This document shows positions 7,508-14,821 of a stretch of 56,174 nucleotides of DNA, piece by piece. This stretch comes from CAZJFH01 sp964545205 (GTDB taxonomy: Bacteria > Pseudomonadota > Alphaproteobacteria > Rhodospirillales > Magnetospirillaceae): positions 1 to 56,174 of the forward strand of contig CAZJFH010000029.1 in the NCBI GenBank assembly GCA_964545205.1. The letters run 5' to 3'. The notes below the pieces were generated by a model that saw only the letters and a program-made list of their open reading frames with translations, was not told the DNA's origin and did no database searches. Numbering within the stretch: the first letter of the stretch is position 1; every line of letters begins with the position of its first letter. A program made the translations under genes and the position numbers.

Positions 7508-8425
7508 CTAGTTTACTTCCAGTATGGATATGTCCAATGAACCGTTCGGACGGATCAGGCACCGAGCCTGATGCTTCAACTCAAGCCCAAAGCTGTTCTT
7601 GGCGGTAAATTCCTGCACGACTGTCCTGTTTCCATTGTTGTGCACCTCTGTGGCGTATCCGAACACCCTGTGTATTTGTAGCGTCGAAGGATGAGAAACC
7701 TTCCTCTTGATTGCCTGCTCACACGCATCTCGAGACTTTGCCTCCGTATACGACTCCGGCACTCCGAGCTGTTGCCCCGCCGCAACGGCTTCAGGTGTAA
7801 ACCACACATTGAACGGTGGGCCGCCGTTCTTGGCGTCACAAGTTACGTAATAAGCGCCCTTACGGGATCCGCTACGGTATCCGGTGATGATCTGCAAACA
7901 ATTTTTCTCATCCCGCAGGACCTTTAAGGCACCCCGCTTCACTATTTCCTTTTCTTCAGAGTTGAAGCTGGCTTCGTCATCAACATCCCAAAGAAGACCC
8001 ATCCTAATCTCATCTGAAGGCTGCCCTGCCACAAACTGCTTGTGAACCCAACCAGTCTCCCACTTAACCGGGCTACCATCGGCCTCTACAATACTTACCT
8101 CGATCCATTCGTCCGTTTCACAGTGTCCCTTTAGCACCATCGACGGCCAAAGGGTTCGGAATTCAGTAGATCCAAGAACCTCAGTGGCCCTTCTGTTGAC
8201 CACAGAGCTGTATTCGCCCCCCGGACCCGTTCGAAAATCGACTTCTCGCCCCTTGACGTAGAATCGACCTTCAACAGGCCTTCCCGTCTGGCACGCCGCC
8301 ACAGACGCAGGCGCGCCCCCCGATTCATTCCCAGTCCTGACCGGATCGTGCTTCGGTAGCGCAACACCCAATCCAACGAAAAAGATTACTGCGAATACCA
8401 GAGTGGCTGCCGCGACTAATCTCAT
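7508..8425 (-). CDS. secreted hypothetical protein with SH3-like region, atypical composition
   Basis: 305 residues. Residues 1-22 are a signal peptide or membrane anchor (MRLVAAATLVFAVIFFVGLG). Residues about 48-135 look like a bacterial SH3-type fold (GREVDFRTGPGGEYSSVVN, later ETGWVHKQFV). The C-terminal half (about 150-305) has scattered cysteines and no recognised motif. Its DNA is visibly lower in GC than every neighbour, with AT-rich third positions, which suggests recent transfer. It ends 20 bases from the convergent AAA ATPase gene and lies just upstream of the nuo-like operon in the opposite direction. Confidence 0.6.
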   Translation of the reverse strand: MRLVAAATLVFAVIFFVGLGVALPKHDPVRTGNESGGAPASVAACQTGRPVEGRFYVKGREVDFRTGPGGEYSSVVNRRATEVLGSTEFRTLWPSMVLKGHCETDEWIEVSIVEADGSPVKWETGWVHKQFVAGQPSDEIRMGLLWDVDDEASFNSEEKEIVKRGALKVLRDEKNCLQIITGYRSGSRKGAYYVTCDAKNGGPPFNVWFTPEAVAAGQQLGVPESYTEAKSRDACEQAIKRKVSHPSTLQIHRVFGYATEVHNNGNRTVVQEFTAKNSFGLELKHQARCLIRPNGSLDISILEVN

Positions 8426-8643
8426 GGTTGCTTCCCGCTTTTGGACAGGGAAATTCGCCTGCCCTGAGGGTACACGCCTTGGCTAGCAACATCAACCGAT
8501 GGAGGTGCATCAAGCCAAGCCGTCAACCACGCAAGATCGCCTGAGCTCTTTTATCCAAAAGGCGCGCCCCACCCCCCAAGGGTGCGGAACCTGGGGTGGA
8601 GATCCGTGTTGGCGGGAGAGACACCGCCGACACGGGATCCGCC

Positions 8644-8967
8644 ATGGCCAGCGCGCCCGCCAGCTACGCCTCGCCGTTCCTGATCATCCTGCTGCTTTGC
8701 GGCGCCGCCCTGCTCGCGGCGGCGCTGTGGCGCGGGCCCAGGCGGCCGGTCACCGTGCCGGCCGCCTGGGCGCCGTTCCGCTTCGGCTACGCGATCTACG
8801 CCCTGATCTTCCTGGCCTTCGACATGGAGATGATCTTCATGTACCCGTGGGCCGTGGTCTTCGCCGAGGTCGGCGTCGGCGCCTTCCTCGACATGCTGGT
8901 GTTCATCGCCCTGCTCGCGGCCGGGATCGCCTATGCCTGGGGCATGGGAGGCCTGAAATGGGAGTAG
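8644..8967 (+). CDS. nuoA: NADH-quinone oxidoreductase subunit A-like protein
   Basis: 107 residues, three predicted membrane helices, first gene of the nuo-like operon. TM2 keeps the conserved FDMEM (Asp60, Glu62) and MYPWAVVF, and the C-terminus keeps YAWGMGGLKWE, so assignment to the NuoA/ND3 family is firm. The TM1-TM2 loop that carries PYECG or PFESG in complex I and lines the quinone cavity is short here (GPRRPVTVPAAWAPF) with no Cys. The ATG at 8644 was chosen because homology begins soon after; an upstream GTG at 8596 is possible. The stop overlaps the nuoH start. Confidence 0.85.
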   Translation: MASAPASYASPFLIILLLCGAALLAAALWRGPRRPVTVPAAWAPFRFGYAIYALIFLAFDMEMIFMYPWAVVFAEVGVGAFLDMLVFIALLAAGIAYAWGMGGLKWE

Positions 8968-9860
8968 CGGCCGAGGCCCTCGCCGCCATCCTCGGCCTCG
9001 CCGCCGCGGCGGCGCTGACCGCCGGGCTGGAGCGGCTGCTGCTGGCCGGCGCCGCCGAGCCGGGGCCGGCGCGGCGCTTGCGCTTCGCCGGCCGCATGAG
9101 CCCGCCCAACGCCGACCGCTGGCTCTACCCGGCCGGCCCGGTCGTGGCGCTGACCGCCGTGACCCTGGGCTTCGTCGTGCTGCCGTTCGGGCCGGGCCTG
9201 ATCGTCCAGGACCTCGAGATCGGGGTGTTCTGGTTCATCGTCGTCGTCGACGTCGCCGCGCTGGGAATCGCGCTGGCCGGCTGGGGCGCCAACACCGCCG
9301 ACGCCGTCGAGTCCTGCTACCGCGCCGTCGCCCAGCTGGTCGCCTACGTGGTGCCGCTGGGCCTGGCGCTGGTCGGGGTGATCATGATGGCCGGGTCGAT
9401 GCGCACCACCGCGATCGTCGAAGCGCAGTCCGGGATGTGGTTCGTGGCGCTGCAGCCGCTGGGCTTCGCGCTGTACCTGGTCACCGGCCTGATGCAGGCC
9501 TACCGCGCGCCGTTCCTGGAGCCCTTCGCCGCCGGCATCGGCCACGGCGTGCTCGGCGTCGCCGCCGGCTGGCAGGCCGTCGCCTGGCGGCTGGCGCTGT
9601 CGGGGCTGCTGTTCGTGGTCGCGGCGATGGGCGCGGTGCTGTTCCTCGGCGGCTGGCACGGGCCGTGGCTGCCGGGCTGGGCGTGGATGACGCTGAAGAC
9701 CTTCGGCCTGGCGACGCTGATGGTGTGGGGCGGGCGCCGGTTCGGGCCGGTCTCGACGGCGGCGATGCTGGGCCTGGCGTGGAAGGTGCTGATCCCCGTC
9801 GGCCTGGTCAACGTGCTGGTGGTCGGCGCCCTCGTCCTGCTGGGGATCGGGCCGGCATGA
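8958..9860 (+). CDS. nuoH: divergent NADH-quinone oxidoreductase subunit H-like protein
   Basis: 300 residues, about eight membrane helices. Family membership rests on QDLEIGVFWFIVVVDVAALGIALAGWGANT (written as LEIGVFWFI then GIALAGWGAN, about 86-112), RAVAQ (122-126), the RAPF landmark (183-186) and the C-terminal FLGGWHGPWLPG then WKVLIPVGLVN. The quinone-site motifs of true NuoH are absent: no GPNRVG loop after TM1, SYE replaced by AYV (129-131), and the acidic PEAEQELADGY-type loop replaced by neutral sequence after FLEP. It starts inside nuoA (10-base overlap) and shares ATGA with nuoJ, so translation is coupled. Confidence 0.8.
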   Translation: MGVAAEALAAILGLAAAAALTAGLERLLLAGAAEPGPARRLRFAGRMSPPNADRWLYPAGPVVALTAVTLGFVVLPFGPGLIVQDLEIGVFWFIVVVDVAALGIALAGWGANTADAVESCYRAVAQLVAYVVPLGLALVGVIMMAGSMRTTAIVEAQSGMWFVALQPLGFALYLVTGLMQAYRAPFLEPFAAGIGHGVLGVAAGWQAVAWRLALSGLLFVVAAMGAVLFLGGWHGPWLPGWAWMTLKTFGLATLMVWGGRRFGPVSTAAMLGLAWKVLIPVGLVNVLVVGALVLLGIGPA

Positions 9861-10585
9861 TCGAGATCGCGGTCTTCGCCGTCGCCAGCATCATCGCCGT
9901 CGCCGGCGCGCTGGGCATGGCGACGACGATGAGCATGTTCCGCAGCGGCATCTTCCTGATGGCCTCGTTCATCGGCGTCGCGGCGCTGTTCGTGCTGCTG
10001 GCCGCCGACCTGCTCGGGCTGCTGCAGGTGATGATGTATGTCGGCGGCATGCTGGTGATGATCCTGTTCATGGTGCTGTTCAGCCACGATCCCGGCGGCG
10101 CCATGATGGCCGAGATGGACGGCCTGGCGCCGCCCGAACGCTTCTTCAGCCTGGGCCTGAAGCAGCGCCTGCCGCACGGCGCCGGCGGCCGGCACGAGGA
10201 TCAGCACGAGCACGAGCACCACGGCATGGACATGTCGATGGTCACCCCGGCGCGCCGCGCCGCCGCCTGGCTGGGCGCCGCCGCCGGCGCGGTGCTGGTC
10301 GGGCTGCTGATCGCGGCCCCCGACTGGCCGCAGGCGCCGGCGGCGCCCGACCCGGACTCGGCGCGCCAGGTCGGCATGCTCCTGATGGGCAAGTACATGC
10401 TGGCCTTCGAAGGCGCGGCGCTGCTGATCCTGACCGGCATCTTCGGCGCCGTGCTGCTGGCGCGCACGGCGCCGCGCCGTGGCCGCCGCGGCCGCGCCTT
10501 GCGCGCCGCCGAGAACGAGAACCCGGCCCCGGCGGCGCCCGACTCGCTGCCGCCGCTGGGCGAGAACCCGGAGGCGGCGGAATGA
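9857..10585 (+). CDS. nuoJ: NADH-quinone oxidoreductase subunit J-like protein with His/Met-rich loop
   Basis: 242 residues. The membrane core is typical of NuoJ/ND6: MFRSGIFLMASFIGVAALFVLL, then LQVMMYVGGMLVMILFMVLF, where Tyr61 and the Gly pair sit in TM3. Between TM3 and the next helix there is an insertion (about 78-130) with GRHEDQHEHEHHGMDMSM, rich in His, Asp, Glu and Met, which looks able to bind metal. The C-terminal tail (about 207-242) is basic, then Pro/Ala-rich. The start overlaps the nuoH stop (ATGA). After its stop a 285-base repeat-bearing gap separates it from nuoK. Confidence 0.82.
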   Translation: MIEIAVFAVASIIAVAGALGMATTMSMFRSGIFLMASFIGVAALFVLLAADLLGLLQVMMYVGGMLVMILFMVLFSHDPGGAMMAEMDGLAPPERFFSLGLKQRLPHGAGGRHEDQHEHEHHGMDMSMVTPARRAAAWLGAAAGAVLVGLLIAAPDWPQAPAAPDPDSARQVGMLLMGKYMLAFEGAALLILTGIFGAVLLARTAPRRGRRGRALRAAENENPAPAAPDSLPPLGENPEAAE

Positions 10586-10684
10586 TACCAGCCCACGCTC
10601 GACACCGCTCTGCGCCGTCATGCCCTGGCCTTCGCCTACGGCTGTCCGGTTTGAAGTCGTTGCGACGTTTGCGGCTCACATCAC

Positions 10685-10795
10685 CGTCATGGCCGGGCGA
10701 AGTCCCGGCCATCCACGCGATGCGGCCGCACTCTCGCCGGGTGGGTTGCGCCAAGCGGCGCCACGTGGATGGCCGGGACAAGCCCGGCCATGACG
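10685..10795. repeat. intergenic inverted-repeat element, family B, inside the nuo-like operon
   Basis: CGTCATGGCCGGG at the left end is inverted as CCCGGCCATGACG at the right end (10783-10795). Each arm carries its own hairpin (GGCCGGGCGAAGTCCCGGCC; GGCCGGGACAAGCCCGGCC). A closely related element lies at 37059-37166. CTGTCCGGTTTGAAGTCG just upstream (10636-) also has a relative near the second locus. The element fills most of the nuoJ-nuoK gap, which is otherwise without a gene. Confidence 0.8.
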
Positions 10796-10870
10796 CAATA
10801 GGACGGGTTGCCGCGGCGGTCGCACAATCAGGCACGTGCCGGGACGGTCCGTGTCGAAAGGCGGCGTGAC

Positions 10871-11182
10871 ATGACCGTGCCGCTGACCGCCTATCTGGTC
10901 GTCGCCGCGATCCTGTTCGCCATCGGCATCTACGCCGTGATCGCCCAGCGCAGCGCGGTGATGGTGCTGATGGGCATCGAGGTGCTGCTGAACGCGGTCG
11001 GCCTGAACGCGGTCGCGTTCTGGCGCTTCGTCGCGCCCGGCGACTACTCGGGCCAGATCTTCCTGATCGTCGTCGTGACCATCGGCGCCGTCGAGATGGC
11101 GGTCGGGCTGGCGATCATGATGCTGCTCTATCGCCGCCGCCGCACCGTCCAGGTCGACGACTACCAGGAGTTGCAGGGATGA
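10871..11182 (+). CDS. nuoK: NADH-quinone oxidoreductase subunit K-like protein
   Basis: 103 residues, three membrane helices, a normal size for NuoK/ND4L. Both conserved intramembrane glutamates are present: Glu37 in MGIEVLLNAVGLN (TM2) and Glu75 in TIGAVEMAVGL (TM3). These form part of the charged axis of complex I. The ATG at 10871 has AAAGGCGG about 10 bases upstream. The stop overlaps the nuoL start (ATGA). Confidence 0.93.
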   Translation: MTVPLTAYLVVAAILFAIGIYAVIAQRSAVMVLMGIEVLLNAVGLNAVAFWRFVAPGDYSGQIFLIVVVTIGAVEMAVGLAIMMLLYRRRRTVQVDDYQELQG

Positions 11183-13167
11183 CGCTGCTGCTGGTGCCCG
11201 TGCTGCCCGTCCTCGCCGGCCTCGCCGCGCTGGCGCTGCCGCGTTTCGGCGCCTGGCTGCTGCCGCTGGCGCTGGCCGCCGATCTGGCGCTGCTGGCGAT
11301 CCTGCCGGGGGCGGCGGTGGGCGTCGAGTGGCTGCGCGCCGGCCCGTTCGCCCTGCGCCTGGGGCTGGAAGCGACGCCGCTGCCCTGGGGCGCCGCGCTG
11401 GTCGTCTGCGCGGTGGCGCTGATGGTGAGCGTCCACGCCGTCGGCTACATGCGCGGCGCGCCCGGCGGGCGGCGGCTGACCGCCGGGCTGGGCGGCTTCG
11501 TCGCCGCCATGCTGGTGGTGGTGCTGGCCGCCGACATGATCACCCTGTTCGCCGGCTGGGAGCTGATGGGCGTCGCCTCGTTCGCGCTGATCGCCCATTC
11601 CTGGTCGTCGGCCGAGGCCAAGGCGGCGGCGGTGCGCGCTTTCGTCATGACGCGGGCCGGCGACGCCGGGCTGCTGCTGGCCTGGCTGATCCCGCTGACC
11701 CTGCTGGGCACGGTCGAGATCGACGCCGTCAACGCCGCCGGGCTGCCGCCGGCCGCCGCGACGGCGATGGCCGCGCTGCTGCTGTGGGGGGCGCTGGGCA
11801 AGAGCGCGCAGTTGCCGTTCAGCGCCTGGCTGCCCGAGGCGATGGTGGCGCCGACGCCGGTCTCGGCGCTGCTGCATTCGGCGACCATGGTCGCCGCCGG
11901 GTCCTATCTGCTGCTGCGCCTGTATCCGGCGCTGAGCGCGGTGCCGGTCGCGCTGGACATGGTGCTGCTGGCCGGCGCGGCAACCGCGCTGCTGGCGGCG
12001 CTGATCGCCACCGCGCAGACCAACATCAAGCGCATCGGCGCCTGGTCGACCGCCTCGCAGATCGGCGAGACGATGATGGCGACCGGCCTGGGCGGGCCGC
12101 TGGCCGCCGCCTTTCACCTGACCACCCACGCGGTGTTCAAGGCGACGCTGTTCCTGGCCTCGGGCGCCGTGCAGAAGGCGATGGGCGGCATCGAGATTCC
12201 GCGCCTGGGCGGCCTCGGCCGCCGGATGCCGTGGACGGCCGCCGCCTATTTCGCCGCCGCGCTGGGGGTCGCCGCGGTGCCGCCGCTGGCCGGATTCTGG
12301 AGCGCCGAGGCGATCATGGCCCACGCCGCCGCCCGCGGCCCGCTCGCCGCGACGGTCCTGGTGCTGCTGGCGGCGCTGGCCGGCATCTACATCGGCCGCG
12401 CCGCCGGCGCGACCTTCCTCGGCCCGCCGGCGCCCGGCCTGCGCCACGCCCGCGATCCGCGTCCGACGATGCTGTGGCCGATGCTGATCATGGCGGCCGC
12501 GGTCGCCGTCGCCGGCTGGCTGCTGCACGGGCGGCTGGCGCCGCTGCTGCCCTTCGCGGCGGCCGCGCCGGCGCCGTGGTTCTGGCGCCTCGCCGTCGCC
12601 GGCGCCGCGCTGGCCGGCTTCGGCCACGGGCTGTGGCGCGGCGCCCGCTTCGCCGCCGCGCCGGCCGCCGGACGCTTCCCCCGTGCGCTCGAAGGCGGCG
12701 TCGCCCTGGTGCCGGCGGCCGCCACGGCCGCGGCATGGCGGCTGGCGGCCTTCTGCGATGCCGTCGAACGCCGCCTCGACGGCGCGACGCGCGCCGCGGC
12801 GGCGCGGCTGATGCCCGGCGCCGCCCGCGGGACCGTCGCCGTCGAACGCCGCCTCGAGGGCGCGGCGCGGGCCCTGGCGACGCGGCTGATGCCGGGCGCC
12901 GCCCGCGAGACCGTCGCCGTCGAGCACCTGCTCGACGTGGCGGCGGCCCGGCTGGCCGGCGGCGGCGCCTGGCGGCTGGCCTTGCGCGCCGAACGCTCCG
13001 AGCGCCTGGGCTTCGGCCGCGGCGGCGACGGGCTGGCGCTGGGCATCGGCGTCGGCGGCACCGCGGCGGCGCGGCTGCAGAGCGGAAAGGTGTTCCTCTA
13101 CACCCTGGCGCTGTTCGCCTGGACGCTGATCCTGGCCGCCGCCGCGGCCCTGACCTTCTGGACCTGA
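11179..13167 (+). CDS. nuoL: NADH-quinone oxidoreductase subunit L-like protein with tandem repeat in the C-terminal arm
   Basis: 662 residues, the antiporter-like subunit with a long C-terminal extension. Canonical residues seen: TM5 Glu128 (FAGWELMG), TM7 Lys208 (GALGKSAQLPF), FHLTTHAVFKATLFL with Lys321. The usual SKDEI of TM12 reads SAEAI (375-379), so the exit-path Lys is missing. Residues 529-580 are two 26-residue repeats (ERRLDGATRAA.. and ERRLEGAARAL..), within the region that makes the lateral helix in complex I. It ends LQSGKVFLYTLALFAWTL, the terminal membrane anchor. nuoM follows after 7 bases. Confidence 0.9.
   Translation: MTLLLVPVLPVLAGLAALALPRFGAWLLPLALAADLALLAILPGAAVGVEWLRAGPFALRLGLEATPLPWGAALVVCAVALMVSVHAVGYMRGAPGGRRLTAGLGGFVAAMLVVVLAADMITLFAGWELMGVASFALIAHSWSSAEAKAAAVRAFVMTRAGDAGLLLAWLIPLTLLGTVEIDAVNAAGLPPAAATAMAALLLWGALGKSAQLPFSAWLPEAMVAPTPVSALLHSATMVAAGSYLLLRLYPALSAVPVALDMVLLAGAATALLAALIATAQTNIKRIGAWSTASQIGETMMATGLGGPLAAAFHLTTHAVFKATLFLASGAVQKAMGGIEIPRLGGLGRRMPWTAAAYFAAALGVAAVPPLAGFWSAEAIMAHAAARGPLAATVLVLLAALAGIYIGRAAGATFLGPPAPGLRHARDPRPTMLWPMLIMAAAVAVAGWLLHGRLAPLLPFAAAAPAPWFWRLAVAGAALAGFGHGLWRGARFAAAPAAGRFPRALEGGVALVPAAATAAAWRLAAFCDAVERRLDGATRAAAARLMPGAARGTVAVERRLEGAARALATRLMPGAARETVAVEHLLDVAAARLAGGGAWRLALRAERSERLGFGRGGDGLALGIGVGGTAAARLQSGKVFLYTLALFAWTLILAAAAALTFWT
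12763..12918 (+). repeat. two 78-bp tandem repeats within nuoL
   Basis: Copies begin GTCGAACGCCGCCTCGA at 12763 and 12841, and a third degenerate beginning (GTCGAGCACCTGCTCGA) follows at 12919. The unit is in frame and encodes 26 residues with LMPGAAR at its centre and TVAVE at its end. Mismatches are mostly silent or conservative, which points to duplication followed by selection on protein sequence. Confidence 0.85.
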
Positions 13168-13174
13168 GGGAGCG

Positions 13175-14644
13175 ATGCTGAGCCTGGTGATCTTCCTGCC
13201 CGTGCTGACCGGCCTGGTCGTGCTGACGATCCGCGACCCGCGCGCCGCCCGCCGGGTGGCGCTGGCCGGGGCGCTGGCGACGCTGGCCCTGGCGCTGTGG
13301 CTGTGGGCGGCGGCCAGCCCCGACGCCTTCGGCGTCTCGTGGCGCGAACGGGCGGCGTGGATCCCGGCGATCGGCGCCAGCTACCACATCGCCGCCGGCG
13401 GCGTGTCGCTGCCGCTGATCGCGCTGTCGTCGCTGCTGTGCGCCGTCGCCCTGGCCTACACCTCGCGCGACCTCGAGAAGGGCGCCAGCCACCCGTTCCT
13501 GCTGCTGCTGATCGCCACCGGGCTCAACGGCGTGTTCGCGGCCCAGGACCTGTTGCTGTTCTACCTGTTCTTCGAGGTGGCGCTGGTGCCGATGTACTTC
13601 ATCGTCGGCGCCTGGGGCGGGCCCGAGCGGCGCTACGCGGCGATGAAGTTCTTCCTGTACACCCGCGCCGGCAGCCTGGCGATGCTGCTGGGATTCCTGG
13701 GGCTGTACCTGGCCGCCGAGCCGCGCACCTTCTCGCTGCCGGCGTTGATCCGCGCGCAGCCGCTGGCCGATTCGCCGGCCGCCGCGACGGCGGTGTTCTT
13801 CGCGCTGCTGATCGGCTTCGGCGTCAAGATCCCCCTGGTGCCGCTGCACAACTGGCTGCCCGACGCCCATGTCGAGGCGCCGACCGAGGGCAGCGTCGTG
13901 CTGGCCGGCGCCCAGCTCAAGCTCGGCGGCTACGGCCTGGTCGCGGTGATGCTGCCGCTGCTGCCCGACGCGGTGGCGCGCTGGAGCTGGCTGCTGATCG
14001 GGCTCGGCCTCGCCGGCATGGTCTGGGGCGCGCTGGCGGCGCTGGCCCAGGACGACATGAAGCGGCTGATCGCCTACACCTCGGTCAACCACATGGGCTA
14101 CGTGGCGCTGGCGGTCGGCGTCGCCGCGGCGACCGGCGACCTCGCCGTGCGGCAACTGGCGCTGAACGGCGCCGCCGTGCAGATGGTCAGCCACGGCCTG
14201 CTGACCGGCGGCATGTTCCTGATGGTGGGAATGCTGCACCACCGCACCGGCACCCGCGACATCCGCGCCGTCGGCGGCCTGCTCGGCGAGATGCCCGGGT
14301 TCGCGGCGCTGTTCGCGCTGCTGGCCTTCGGCTCGCTGGGCCTGCCGGGGCTGTCGGGGTTCATCGCCGAATTCCAGGTGATCTCGGCGACGCTGTCGCT
14401 GAGCCTTGCCGCCGCGATCGTCGCGGCCGTGGCGCTGGTGATCGTCACCGGCCTGTATCTGCGCCTGGTCGCCGCCGTCCTGCTCGGCCCGGCCCGGGCG
14501 CCGGTGCCGGCGCTGGCGCCGCTGGCCGCCCGCGAGCTGTGGGCGGTGGGGCCGCTGGTCGCCGGCTCGCTGGCGATCGGCATCGCGCCGATGCTGCTGC
14601 TGGGCAGCATCGCCGCGGCGACAGAGATCCTGGCGCGGTTCTGA
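13175..14644 (+). CDS. nuoM: NADH-quinone oxidoreductase subunit M-like protein
   Basis: 489 residues, about 14 membrane helices. Its proton-channel residues are all canonical: TM5 Glu134 (FFEVALVPMYF), TM7 Lys218 (GFGVKIPLVPLHNWLPDAH), TM8 Lys249 (AGAQLKLGGYG) and TM12 Glu399 (GLSGFIAEF). This is the least modified antiporter-like subunit of the operon. The ATG at 13175 has GAGGGAG about 5 bases upstream. A 123-bp inverted repeat separates it from nuoN. Confidence 0.93.
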   Translation: MLSLVIFLPVLTGLVVLTIRDPRAARRVALAGALATLALALWLWAAASPDAFGVSWRERAAWIPAIGASYHIAAGGVSLPLIALSSLLCAVALAYTSRDLEKGASHPFLLLLIATGLNGVFAAQDLLLFYLFFEVALVPMYFIVGAWGGPERRYAAMKFFLYTRAGSLAMLLGFLGLYLAAEPRTFSLPALIRAQPLADSPAAATAVFFALLIGFGVKIPLVPLHNWLPDAHVEAPTEGSVVLAGAQLKLGGYGLVAVMLPLLPDAVARWSWLLIGLGLAGMVWGALAALAQDDMKRLIAYTSVNHMGYVALAVGVAAATGDLAVRQLALNGAAVQMVSHGLLTGGMFLMVGMLHHRTGTRDIRAVGGLLGEMPGFAALFALLAFGSLGLPGLSGFIAEFQVISATLSLSLAAAIVAAVALVIVTGLYLRLVAAVLLGPARAPVPALAPLAARELWAVGPLVAGSLAIGIAPMLLLGSIAAATEILARF

Positions 14645-14678
14645 GGGGGGTGCGATGAGATCGTGCACCGATGTGAAG

Positions 14679-14801
14679 CCCTCCCCCTTGATGGGGGAGG
14701 GTTTGGGCGGGGGTGATGCTGCGGGTGGCGAGAGCCTGTCGAGGGGCTTTTCCAGGCGGAGGGATCACCCCCTCCCAACCCTCCCCCATCAAGGGGGAGG
14801 G
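14679..14801. repeat. 123-bp inverted repeat, family A, between nuoM and nuoN
   Basis: The left arm (CCCTCCCCCTTGATGGGGGA, then GGGTTTGGGCGGGGGTGAT) is inverted at the right (ATCACCCCCTCCCAACCC, then the TGATGGGGGA stem inverted). About 45 bases of unique sequence lie between. Each arm also folds alone. It fills the nuoM-nuoN gap and could fold into a very stable structure in the transcript. Confidence 0.85.
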
Positions 14802-14821
14802 CCGTTCGCGAGGGCCCGGCC

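Noticed and set aside
8596..8643. GTG start of nuoA at 8596
   Set aside because: The added 16 residues are charged and unlike NuoA N-termini. ATG 8644 gives the usual length. It cannot be fully excluded.
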